DNA of 25,778 nucleotides, from contig CM022677.1 of the NCBI GenBank assembly GCA_012295275.1, positions 24,501,809-24,527,586 of the forward strand. The letters run 5' to 3'. This DNA comes from Chrysomallon squamiferum. Its lineage: Eukaryota; Mollusca; Gastropoda; Neomphalida; Peltospiridae. The position numbers and the translations under genes are program-made. Each line of letters opens with the position of its first letter. Position 1 is the first letter of the stretch. The notes beneath the pieces are model-generated. The model was given only the letters and a program-made list of their open reading frames with translations, was not told the origin of the DNA and searched no databases. Shown here piece after piece: positions 10,471 to 20,455 of this stretch.

Positions 10471-11150
10471 CTGTGATTGTGTGACTTTTTTTGTGTGTAT
10501 AACATTTAAGTGCTAGTGACATTTTATTTAAAAAAATAAAACAAAAAAAAACCAGAAAAGAAAGAAGAACACAGAAACAGTATCTAATTCAGTGCAAGGA
10601 TTACGGGATCATGCTTTTATTCATTATGTACAGAAACTATTGTAATAGTTCTTTTTTTTTCAACAAAAACAAAGAGCGTTAACCCGGAAATAGTTTTTTT
10701 TGGTTTTCTGTATTTAAAATTTTGTCTAATTAGTTTTAATTTAAAAAGCAGAATTTTAATTTAAAAGATGAAATGGAATTTTAATTTTTAACAACGAGAA
10801 TTGAATTTTAATTAAAATTCAGTTGTTACTTCCAAATATTCAGAAATGCCAGTTTTGATGTATTTTAGTCAGCTTATATTTCAAGGTCATGTTTTTATTT
10901 TATTTTAATTCTCTTTGTCATACCAGTATTACCACAACAAAAATAATGAAGCATGTCCTTGGTTAAACCAGATCTCTGCCTCTGATATACTTCTTACAAA
11001 TGTAAATAAATTCCAAATGCTTATGGCTCTCTCTATAATTCTACATGCATTGAGACTTTTGGTTTTAAAATTTAGTTTTGGTTTTAATAATCTGTTATAA
11101 TATTGGACATCATTAATATTAATCAAAATGACTGCAGTTTAATTAATTTT
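10471..11150 (+). other. Gene 1 3' untranslated region and flank
   Basis: Sequence after the TGA contains AATAAA at 10535-10540 and 11005-11010, either of which could be the poly(A) signal. A 20-bp perfect palindrome at 10802-10821 (AT-only core) sits among diverged AATTTTAATTTAAAA repeats (about 10730-10825). TCAAGGTCA at 10881-10889 matches an ERR/NR5A-type site, perhaps by chance. Short open frames at 10915-11126 on both strands show no family pattern. Confidence 0.5.
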
Positions 11151-11640
11151 TTTTTAAAGTAATTTTAAAACGTTTACATTGAACTTAAATAAGTTATGTG
11201 TAGTTTTTAATGAAACAAGCCTGTGCATAAATCAAGGACTTACTATACATCTTAATTTTAAAATATTTGAAATATATATGTAAAATATTTTAAACAATCA
11301 TTACACAAATACATTTCCAGTCTTTTTATGAAGCAGAAAGTTAAAAATAGAAGAAAACGAGGCAATATATGCAGAAATATTCCAGAAACAGAACTTAGGC
11401 CTTTTATTTTTAGTGATTTCTAATAAAATAGTTATTTTATGTACATACATATGTATATATATATAGAAATATTCAGACCCTAAAAGAAATGTGTTTATTT
11501 TTTCCATATAGCTATTTATACAGATTGTGTGTATGTTTTTGAAAAAGAAATACTTTTATTTTTACTGTGAAATAGCACAAATACCTGTCAACAATGCATT
11601 CATTAAAATCATCATCACATCTCGACTTTGACTGATGTGT
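11151..11640. other. AT-rich interval, nothing recognised
   Basis: It contains TA-rich stretches (about 11452-11465). A 68-residue minus-strand open frame at 11301-11507 has no domain-like features and is probably chance. Confidence 0.4.
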
Positions 11641-11649
11641 GATGTTTAC

Positions 11650-11945
11650 AATGCATTATGGGAAGGGAAACAAAATGGCAGACAAAGCAAAAAGAAACAT
11701 ATCGTAGGAAGTGAAACAGTTTACAAAATGCTTTTGTTTGTTGTTTTAACTGGGAGCATTCTGGTAAAGAAAGCTAAAATATGATTGGTTATAAATAGCA
11801 AAATAATTATGGGAAGGTATACAAAATGGCAAGAATTTCAGAAATAAGCATCATGGGAATGAAAACATGTTTAAGAATAGTTTATCACTGCAAGAGGCTG
11901 TAATATGCTAATTAATAGTGTATTATGGGAAGATAAAGAAACAGT
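11650..11945 (+). repeat. Degenerate tandem repeat with ATTATGGGAA / ACAAAATGGCA blocks
   Basis: Related blocks recur near 11653 (CATTATGGGAAGG..AACAAAATGGCA), 11807 (AATTATGGGAAGG..TACAAAATGGCA), 11848 (CATCATGGGAATG) and 11922 (TATTATGGGAAG). They are preceded by similar AATATG..T.A.TAA..AG stretches. Spacing is irregular (about 154 and 115 bp), so this is an old, diverged minisatellite or nested repeat. Confidence 0.55.
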
Positions 11946-12608
11946 CAAGGAATGTTTAAGATCAGAAGCGATTTAAATCTGTTCAGTTTTCTTTGGATAT
12001 TTAACTATTTGTTCTGTAATGTTATTTGTAGATGGATTTCTGTTGCTGTTGAACCATATTCAAAATGTCAAAGTCATCATCATCATCATGACAACAAACA
12101 GTCAAAAATGTATTTTAAAATAGTAAAAATAACTTATACATTTTCTAAATTAACAATTTATGTAAAATAACTAGTAAAATTTTATGTCTTAATAATTTCA
12201 GTTTTGCATTATTTGTTATGCAGATAGGAAGGGACTATCCATAAAATATGTTCTGTTGGAATGACAGATTGAAATTCTGAGGTACACAAGAAAACAAAAA
12301 TAAAAATATGGGAGAAGAGTGAAAGAAACATCTTATTTAACCCTGCAAACAACAGATTTTTAATCAATAATTAAAAAATAATGTACAAATTACATTCTTT
12401 ATAGAATGACTGGAGAGGAAATCAAGTAAGACTCTACAATGGTAAAATGTTTTAATTCAAATGTGTTAACTTTTTAAAAAGATATTTAAAATGTACCTTT
12501 GATGCTACAAAACAAAAGAAAAACTTCATTCTGCTTCCAAATTATTATTAATTTTTTTCAGGCAACCTATTATTATGACAGTAAATTCCACGATTACAAA
12601 ACATCAGA

Positions 12609-12706
12609 ACAAAGTCATTTTTATCCATTCGCAATTGGATTCATGATGCATTTATGTACAAAGTCATTTGTATCCATTCGCAATTGGATTCATGATGCAT
12701 TTATGT
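12609..12706 (+). repeat. Recent exact tandem duplication, 49-bp unit x2
   Basis: The unit at 12609-12657 is repeated at 12658-12706 with one T/G difference (12621 against 12670). The near identity implies a recent event. A plus-strand open frame (12499-12738) runs through both copies but is otherwise unremarkable. Confidence 0.95.
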
Positions 12707-13284
12707 ACATGGTACACTTGAACCTGTCTTTTTTATGATTACAGAAAAATGGTAGTGCCCTTATATTTTCTTTAGACTGTAGGCTACCTACACTTCATTA
12801 GAAATTAACAAGACGACAAAAAACAAAATATAAAGTGTGTGCATGCAGAATATATTCAGACGTTTTCTTCATATCTCTGAAGGTACATTTTATGAAACTA
12901 TATAATTTGTTCTTCTGGGAAGTGTTAAATAAGAAAGATGCTGATATTTAGTGTCTACATATTTTACGGATATTCCCTCAAGGTTTGGTTCCTGACCCTT
13001 TTTGAAAGTTAATATTCTTAAAATAAATAAAATGAAAGTGAGCAACTGCTTCTATGTTTTACAGCAGTAGATGTCTGCATTAGAAAATTTAACAACTCAG
13101 GTATATTAAAAAGGGGCTGTGGACATAATGTCCCAAATTTGAAGTAATGTCTCATAAATGTTTTATCTTTCTCGTGCCAAACACACTTGATTTGAGAAAT
13201 TATAAATCTAAAAAAAGTTTCCAATATCTTTAACATATCTGAACTGTTGCCCTGGATGGGGAAATATAAAAAATAAAATAAAGC

Positions 13285-13311
13285 TATATATATATATATA
13301 TATATATATAT
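13285..13311 (+). repeat. (TA)n microsatellite
   Basis: About 13 perfect TA units. Confidence 0.95.
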
Positions 13312-14062
13312 CCAAGAAACACACCAAAAAATGTATATGTTACATTAACACAAATGAAATTAGTCATAGTAATTACAACTCTTTTGCATAAAAATAGTAT
13401 TAAACAAGTTATTTTAGTAAATACTGATATTTATTATATCAGAAGAAACATTTATGATATAGAACAATTCTTCAGATTAATCATGACATTAGTTTTTTTT
13501 ATGTGAACAATGCGTAATTTTTTTATCACCATTGTTATTATTATTATATGGAGTCATTTTCACAAGTTTGGGACACTATGTCAGTAGTTCTAACTAAACA
13601 CACAATATACACTGTGCATTTTCCTCTTTATATAATTATCAATATTTTCCACAAATATTTAAACCAGTTTTGATTTGACAATAAACAGATAACCAGAATG
13701 TTCTGTGGGTTATGTTTTCAGTTTTATTATTACACATAATATGATCATGGTTGGCATAGTTGCATAAAACTTGGTAAACATCCAACATTTCACTGTTGCT
13801 AAATTAAAGTACTTAATTATACAGACAATTAAATTTGTAAAAGTAAAAAAAAAGTAAAAAAAAAAACCAAACCCATAAATTTAACATGTCAGTAAAAGTT
13901 CTGTTCACATTTCTCCCACACCAGTATTTTAGAACAAAATATTTTTTCAGAAACCGTGCTTGAAAAATGGCATACAGCCCAGTTATACTGTGCAATAGTC
14001 TGCTTTCTACCCTAGCCAGTTCTAATTCTAGAATGACTGGCGTTGTTTATTTTTTTATCATT

Positions 14063-14206
14063 TTAAATGGGTAACACATCCACACTTGGACAGTCTTGGT
14101 TATCACTGATCAGCACTTCACCTGTGAGATTCATAAAAATTCTGAATCTGATTTTAAAAACATTTCTGTTGATATTTCGAGTGTTATCCATATTAGAAAC
14201 AGACAA
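14063..14206 (-). CDS. Possible minus-strand terminal coding exon, unknown product
   Basis: On the minus strand an acceptor-like TTGTTTAACAG is followed at once by a 47-codon open frame ending in TAA (plus-strand 14063-14065). The first Met is at residue 6 (14191). The end of the product reads FMNLTGEVLISDNQDCPSVD, a mixed, non-repetitive composition unlike the usual chance frames here. I do not recognise it and found no convincing upstream exon. The only promoter-like block in a suitable position is 16160-16590. It could be chance: 47 codons is short for AT-rich DNA. Confidence 0.2.
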   Translation of the reverse strand: MSVSNMDNTRNINRNVFKIRFRIFMNLTGEVLISDNQDCPSVDVLPI

Positions 14207-16159
14207 CTGTTAAACAAATCATTATTAAAGATAAATGAGGTGGACCAGCTACAGTATATAATTTGTTGACAGTAAGGGAATTTCTAGACTTTTTCACTGG
14301 TAAATGTATATAAACAATTCTGATCAATACAATACTATCCATCCAACAGCTTTAAAGCCCTTGTGAAGTAAACACTGCACTATGCCATTACATATGCCTG
14401 CTGATAACATGGAGTGGTATTTATAGTTGTTCTAAATTAATGCACACAGCATGTTAATGTGGATAACAGATGGGGCACATTCCTGAGTAATGAGTATCTT
14501 CAGAAATGAAACTGCTATTATTACTTGTTGGGTTACCTTTTTCTATTATTATGAATGGTTTCTTGATGTACACTTTATAACAAAAAATAATATTGTCAGA
14601 GGCAAATAGAGAGAGACATGAGTGAATTATAGAGATGAAGAGTCAGAGAAGACAAAAAAAAGAGTTAAGGAGGCCAGATATGAATGGATGTTCAGCAAAC
14701 AGTATCACAGCTATTTGGCACCATAAAACAATATATTAAAACGCCATACCAATCCATATGGCATTGCAAAAATAGGTATGACAGTGACCAAAGTGTGTGT
14801 GTGTGTAGGTATGTGTGCATGTGAGAGAGAGAGATGAGCAAGTGGAACATGCAGCAGACATTGTCAATCAAATGTTTGCAAAAGAAAACAGGAAAATTAT
14901 TTCATAAAAATATATTATGATGTTTATGATTGTTAGGCAGGTAGCTTCTAGACATGAAGTTTAATAATTTGTCATAAATGTCAAACAGAGGGAAATGGCA
15001 TTTTTCAGCTATATTAAATAATGTTATAAGATGATAAATGAACTAAACACAGAGCTGACAACTTAAAATAAAAATGATCTTGCTTCTTACAGTTTCATAT
15101 TAAGAGATAACGTAAGAAGTCAATACATTTACTTACAGTTTAAAGCACAGTATCTATCAGTATATAACAATATGTTTATGTAAAATTAAAAGTTACCTAA
15201 CTAAACAGTGTGTTTCTGATGATGCTTAATATATTTGGGAAAAGATTATAAATCAATTATTTTTATGAAGGGCTGAAGGTACATTGCACAACTATAGCAA
15301 AATCATGAAGAATTAAATATAGTGATTTATTAAAATAAAAAACAGGAAGTGATGTGTACATGATAATGTTCCTAACAGTGTTTGTGTGTGTGTGTGTTAT
15401 GTGAATTTAACTTTTTTTTTTTTTTAAATGGAGGAAATCTATGCAGGATATTCAGAAACATAATTTATATGACATATAGTGACACACATACACAAACTTT
15501 AGAGCTATAAAATATAATTTGATATATGTGTCCTAGAGCAATACTTTTAAAACTAGAATGTGTGTAGAAAAGGTTTGGAATAAAGTGTGAAAGTTAAGTG
15601 AAACTGAAACTGTTTATAAAAAACAGTCTTAAAACTTCATGTCAAAACACTATTACTATTAGTAGTACTATTATTAAAATATCAACTTCACTTAATACTG
15701 CCAGTCCTACATGTAAAACGACGACTACTTCTACTCATTGTAAGTAACAGTATTATGACTCACTACCAATACCGTTAATAAAAAAAAAACTATATAAAAC
15801 TAAAAATAAATACATGTAATGATCATGTATTACGTCTTTTCTGCTAATAATACTATCTCGACTGTTATTATCTTTATATTAATAGAACTAATAAAATCCT
15901 GAAACTAGTACTAATATCTTTAGTGCTGCTAATATCATGACTTCAAGTTACTACTGTTGTCTATACCTTTGCTAGAGATAGCTTTCTTCTTTTTTTCTTT
16001 TTTTTTTTTAAATATTTTTCGTCAACCACAATTATTACTTTACGTGTACCACCACAACTACTACTACTATACTGATGTTATTTATCTAACACATCTATAG
16101 CAAACTTTCCATTCATAAAACATACTGGTGACTACTGAAGTTTAAACTCATTCACTTAC

Positions 16160-16590
16160 GACGAAAAGAAACAAAAGACTAATGCAATAAAATGGCGGCG
16201 CACTGAGATTTTGAGTTAAGTAAAATTAAAGTATTGATCGTAGATGCGCCATGTTAAATGGGTTAATATTCAAACAAATAAACAAACAAATAAACAAAAA
16301 TAAAAACAATATGTTAATCAAACAATTTGAATTTGCCTTGATTACTTGGTATTCGGACTGCAAACATTTCTTTCGTTTCATTTTTGTTCATTTTCGTCTC
16401 CAAAGCAGCCGACACAAAATGCACTCGGCAAGAGGTGAACGACCTGCTCATCACCGAATTCTCACGTGACCGATTTCTCGAGGAAACAAAAACAACACGT
16501 GACGATTCATTTAGTGAATAAAATTTAGATACTGATGAAGGCAGGCATTCGGTCAGTTGTGACGTAGATGTGGACGGCAATGGACGATAT
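16160..16590. promoter_or_regulatory. Orphan CpG-rich promoter-like region with E-boxes and a YY1-type site
   Basis: A block distinctly richer in CpG than its flanks. It holds AAAATGGCGGCG at 16189-16200 (YY1 consensus, plus orientation), TCACGTGACC at 16462-16471 and ACACGTGACG around 16496 (two CACGTG E-boxes with CLEAR/USF-like flanks, about 33 bp apart), and TGACGTAG near 16560. On the minus strand TTTCGTC followed by GTAAGTGAATG (donor at about 16161) could end a leader exon. On the plus strand CAAGAG-GTGAAC near 16432 is a weaker donor. An 88-codon Ser-rich minus-strand frame (16314-16580) overlaps it but has no family signature. Direction and target gene are undecided. Confidence 0.4.
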
Positions 16591-16835
16591 ATAGCTCTTT
16601 TTTTTTTTTTTTTTTTGACTTCTTATCGCTGTTGTTTCTAGAAATTTCGTCACTGGCTAAAATTAGAGAAGTAGCTTGGACAAGCATAATATAACTATTT
16701 TCATATATTTGACTGAATTTTTTTTTTTATTTTTTTTATTTATTTATTTATCATCATAATTAACCCGTTATTATTATTATTACTGACGATCCTGAACTAA
16801 TTTGGAATAATCAAGAAAATTAGTTATAACAAGTG

Positions 16836-16840
<5 letters not shown>

Positions 16841-16870
<30 letters not shown>

Positions 16871-17064
16871 AAGAAATAGCAAGAAAGACGTGTGTGTGTG
16901 TGTGTGTATATAAATATAATGTCTATAATACGCGATGCATAGCTATAACCGCTAAGAGCGAGAGAGAGAGAGAGAGAATGAGTATGTGGTGTGTAATGTG
17001 TGTTGACAAAAATAAACTGAATTTGCCACCCGTCGTTAACAAAAGCCCGCTTCGGGAAATTCCC

Positions 17065-17120
<56 letters not shown>

Positions 17121-17258
17121 CATACATACATACATATATATATGTGTGTGTATATATATATATATATACACACCCACACACACACACACACACATATATA
17201 TGTATATATAAAGATGATCATTATATAATATAATAAATAAATAAATAAATAAATAAAG
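16841..17258 (+). repeat. Compound microsatellite cluster: (CA), (GT), (GA), (TA), (CATA), (TG), (AAAT)
   Basis: (CA)14 at 16841-16868 and (GT)9 at 16890-16907 are inverted and could form a hairpin. (GA)n follows at about 16957-16977. From 17068 to 17210 come long (TA)n, (CATA)n, (TA)n, (TG)n, (TA)n, (CA)n and (TA)n, then (AAAT)n at 17235-17258. Several long open frames on both strands (poly-Ile/Tyr, Cys/Val) are artefacts of these repeats. Confidence 0.95.
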
Positions 17259-18328
17259 CAACAACAACAGTAGCAACATGAACTAATTTGAATTATCAAG
17301 CAATACATCATTATTTAGTTAAAATAACATTTTGAAAAGTAAGCAAATGGAAAGCAACCAGAAAATAACTATAGTTTGTATTGATTCATTCTCTATACTT
17401 TTTTCTTTTTACATACCCTTCCTTTTGATATTGGTTTTCCTGATAACACAAATCAAAAAGTGTTATAAAGTCACTAAATTATTACGTCATTACGCTCTGA
17501 TGTTTATCAAATTAATTTATTATGACGTAAGTTATAATGCAAAGATAATTAGTCTACCTAAGTTGCAATTTCAATCATTGTTTCTAATATTGTTTTAATT
17601 TATAATAACGGGTATCATCATCGTCGTTATTATGATTATTATTACTGTTGTTGTTGTTGTTGTTGTTATTATTGTAATAAAACACACTTATTAGTTGTTT
17701 CGTTAATTAATATTTGTTGTGTAAATTCCGAAAATAATTTTATCCTGATTCATTCAAGATAAGACAGTTAATAAATATTGCTAATCATTTATTTATTTTA
17801 TTCTATACAAAGAAGGGGCCGGTCCAAACTGTGGGGTGAGGGAGAATCTTCATTTCATTCAACTTCATGAAAAGTTTGCTTTATTCATTTCAACATCCAT
17901 AAAAAAAGAAGAAGAAAATAAAAATAAATAAAGAAAGAAGAAGATAAGACCCCTATAATTATTATTATATTTACATATTCGTATTTATAGATAATGAAAC
18001 TTTACTTGCAGTAGACACTAATAATTAAAGGATTATGTAACTTGATAAATTAGGATATAGATAACATTTAATTACTAGATTTGTATTATTTGTTGCTCTT
18101 CCTTGTTATATTCAAATAAATAAAATATTTTTTTTTTTTCTTCTTTTTTTTTCCCTTGATAAGTATCGAATAAGGAGTTTAATGTTGTTTTTGTTTTTCA
18201 TATTGCTGTTATTATTTTTGTTATGGTTACCTTTTAGCTTTGTTGTTGTTGTTCTCCTTCTTATTAGTTGTTGTTATGATTACTATTATCATTATTATCT
18301 TTGTTATCAATATCATTATTACCATTAC
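17259..18328. other. AT-rich spacer, no supported gene
   Basis: It includes (TTG)n at about 17647-17668, poly(T) near 18128 and AAG-rich stretches near 17908-17945. A frame at 17332-17598 encodes a hydrophobic, Ile/Leu/Phe-rich 88-mer with no family resemblance, probably chance. Confidence 0.45.
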
Positions 18329-18331
18329 TGA

Positions 18332-18377
<46 letters not shown>
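18329..18377 (+). repeat. (TTA)n microsatellite
   Basis: About 16 perfect ATT/TTA units. The poly-Ile frame over it is an artefact. Confidence 0.96.
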
Positions 18378-18379
<2 letters not shown>

Positions 18380-18469
18380 AAGTATTATTAATATTATTAT
18401 CCATATATCACAACAAACAGAACCTCTGGTACTTATCCTAATTTACATAGGTGCTTGACATCATTCCCG

Positions 18470-18722
18470 ATTGATTTTTTTTTTTTGTAGGAATAGTATC
18501 CTAGCAACGAACATGCAGTACAATGAGGTCAATCCATAAACAGCAAGCAAGAAAAATAAGCAGGTCATATGACCTTACCAAGGAATGAGGCATTTGGTGT
18601 AGTCTAATTATCGATTGGCTACATGCTTCTTCGGTCGACGACCGTTTTGGTTATTTTTCCCTGTGTGAGGTCATGGCTATCTCATTTAAATCAAGAGGGA
18701 TGTCAGGTTGCTCGTATATTCA
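18470..18722. promoter_or_regulatory. Unique-sequence island with clustered AGGTCA half-sites
   Basis: About 250 bp of non-repetitive sequence between microsatellites. AGGTCA occurs at 18526-18531, 18562-18567 and 18668-18673, with the inverse TGACCT at 18570-18575. The two middle ones form the perfect palindrome AGGTCATATGACCT (18562-18575). An inverted CCAAT box (CGATTGGCT, 18612-18620) and CGGTCG-A-CGACCG (18632-18644) lie between. An enhancer or distal promoter is possible; the link to gene 2 (about 1.8 kb downstream) is a guess. Confidence 0.3.
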
Positions 18723-18824
18723 TTAGTGTTTACAAGTATATAACCGCAAACAAAATATTATGAATTCAAGAGAATAGCCTACTACAACGAAAGAAACAAA
18801 CAAAGACACAAATAAAAAACGAAC

Positions 18825-18964
18825 AAATAAATAAATAAATAAATAAATAAATAAATAGAGTAACACCAACTTCCTAATACATAATATAATGGCATTGACA
18901 TAAATAAACACAATAAAAATAACAAGTTAAGAACAACAAAAAAAAAAAAAAAAAAAAAAAAAAA
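18825..18964 (+). repeat. (AAAT)n followed by a 27-nt poly(A) tract
   Basis: (AAAT)n at 18825-18857 and homopolymer A at 18938-18964, with unremarkable AT-rich sequence between. Confidence 0.95.
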
Positions 18965-19001
18965 TGAAATCAAGAAAAAGAAAACAGAAACATTGTAGAC
19001 A

Positions 19002-19049
<48 letters not shown>

Positions 19050-19155
19050 ATGTATGTATGTATATATAATGTCTCCTACTCGTTACAACTGTTAATTGTG
19101 GGTTAGAAGTAGTCTTACACACACATACAAACACACACACACACACACAACACAA
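19002..19155 (+). repeat. (TA)(TG)(TATG)n and inverted (AC)n microsatellites
   Basis: (TA)n(TG)n(TATG)n at 19002-19068 and (AC)n at 19117-19155. The TG and AC parts are complementary and could pair across about 85 nt. Confidence 0.95.
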
Positions 19156-19245
19156 ATATAAACATTAATCCATTTCCGAACCTCCATGCAAATATCGCTA
19201 CTACTACCACACAAGTAACAAAAGTGATACAACTGCACCTTCATG

Positions 19246-19246
<1 letters not shown>

Positions 19247-19281
<35 letters not shown>

Positions 19282-19471
19282 ATAATAACAATACAAAGAA
19301 GAAGAAGAACAAAAAGAGGAAGAAGGAGCAGGAGGAGGAAACCCCCCGTAAAAAAAAAAAAAAAGTAAGAAAACAAAACAAATGACAATAACAAGAAAAT
19401 AAATAAAAAGTTATAGTACTTGTAGCAACAGCAGCAGTAGTAGTAGTGGTTGTTATAGTGGAGTAGTAGTA

Positions 19472-19503
<32 letters not shown>
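19247..19503 (+). repeat. (TA)n, AAG-rich, A-run and (AGT)n simple repeats
   Basis: (TA)16 at 19247-19278 followed by AAT units; GAA/GAGGA-rich purine sequence at about 19296-19340; a run of A near 19350-19364; (AGT)n at 19428-19503. The 139-residue minus-strand frame here (poly-Thr, Leu, Tyr) is an artefact. Confidence 0.95.
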
Positions 19504-19765
19504 AAAAACAAAAATGAAGAAGAAAATAAACACTGCGCGTGCGCGTTCTTATGTGCTTATTTGAAACAGAGGTATAGCTATTTACTGGATGTTTATTTAT
19601 TTATTTATTTATTTATTATTCACGGCCACATACATATTAAAACAGGCATATTAAATCAGACTTATATTCTTTTTGTTATTTTCTTCGGAAAAAAAAATAA
19701 ATAAAAGTAAGATGAAGAAGAAGCAGAAAAAAGAATAAGGAAGAAAGAGCAACAAAAAACAAACA

Positions 19766-19766
<1 letters not shown>

Positions 19767-19798
<32 letters not shown>
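19767..19798 (+). repeat. Poly(A) tract, about 32 nt
   Basis: Homopolymer A at the upstream edge of the GC-richer gene 2 promoter region. Confidence 0.95.
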
Positions 19799-19799
<1 letters not shown>

Positions 19800-20455
19800 A
19801 CGAACAAATCTGAATTATTTTAATTGTTCATTTGGAATTTGACTCCAAATGCGTCAGGTTGCACCACCCCGTAAATCAGTGAAATGATCTCGTCCGGGAA
19901 AACCTACGAAACTGATCGATTATTAATGTATTCAATTTTATTAAAGTTACGCAATGCGCATGAACAACGCTAACACGTTGCCAAAGTCAAAAATAATATT
20001 ATCCGGTCAACACTCCGATTTACATTCTTTGTATTCACAATTTAACTCTTTTTAAGCATATTGAACAGAAGTGTATCTCACAATTTGATACCGGCAAGTT
20101 CACCGACCTGCCTTAGTTTTTGAAATGATGTCCAAATAATAGAAATCGTTAATAAACCGATTGAATTGATAGAACAGAATACGTCAAACGGTAAAGGCGT
20201 TTTAGTGAATAGCGAGACATGGGGAATCCCATCCTACGTCATACTTTATTGAGGCCGTGTTTGCCCTTCACGAAGGTCAATCGGATGTCCCCGACTACGT
20301 GCGAAACGAGACGAGAAAACCGGGTTTCGTCGAGTCGGCGCAGTGGCCTGAATCTTGGTTATATTTAACCGTGTCTCTCCAGTCCGACAGAAAGATTTCG
20401 ATTCGTTCTCTGGAATATATCTACCTTAGAAAGACATTTTGAAAGACTTTTCAAG
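19799..20455 (+). promoter_or_regulatory. Promoter region and non-coding leader exon of gene 2
   Basis: Sequence complexity and CpG content rise sharply here. The region contains an NRF1-like TGCGCATG (19955-19962), the kB site at 20221-20230, TACGTCAT (20235-20242, CRE/ATF-like), and a TATA-like TATATTTA (20360-20367). Transcription probably starts a little downstream, around 20381-20392. The leader exon ends in TTTTCAAG at 20455, followed by the donor GTACGA. Splicing to 22410 would make the ATG the first bases of the next exon. A 61-codon frame (20257-20442) has only a GTG at its start and is probably not translated. Confidence 0.55.
20221..20230 (+). promoter_or_regulatory. Consensus NF-kB/Rel site
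   Basis: GGGGAATCCC fits GGGRNWYYCC exactly (GGGATTCCCC on the minus strand, the classical Rel/Dorsal form). It lies about 130 bp upstream of the TATA-like element of gene 2 and next to a CRE/ATF-like TACGTCAT. NF-kB-driven induction is established for the vertebrate homologue; use of this site is inferred. Confidence 0.5.

Larger units (their letters stand above)
12750..16150. other. Microsatellite-poor block without a confirmed gene
   Basis: About 3.4 kb with far fewer simple repeats than anywhere else in the window; exceptions are (TA)n at 13285-13311, short (GT)n near 14794 and 15383, and A/T runs. It reads like a long untranslated region or constrained non-coding DNA. A minus-strand terminal-exon candidate lies at 14063-14206. 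A minus-strand frame at 13018-13236, preceded by an acceptor-like TTTCCCCATCCAG, has no recognisable product. Confidence 0.4.

Noticed and set aside
13018-13236. 72-residue minus-strand frame preceded by an acceptor-like sequence
   Set aside because: Residue composition is unremarkable, no partner exons were found, and the length is borderline for chance in AT-rich DNA.
16780-17311. Long open frames on both strands, up to 137 residues
   Set aside because: They are translations of (TA)n, (CA)n and (GA)n repeats, with Ile/Tyr, Thr/His and Ser/Leu runs only.
17332-17598. Hydrophobic 88-residue frame, possible membrane protein
   Set aside because: Ile/Leu/Phe enrichment follows from T-rich sequence, and there is no conserved motif.
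20257-20442. 61-codon frame in the gene 2 leader exon
   Set aside because: It starts at GTG with no in-frame ATG upstream before a stop at 20206, and lies across the promoter and leader. It is more likely untranslated.
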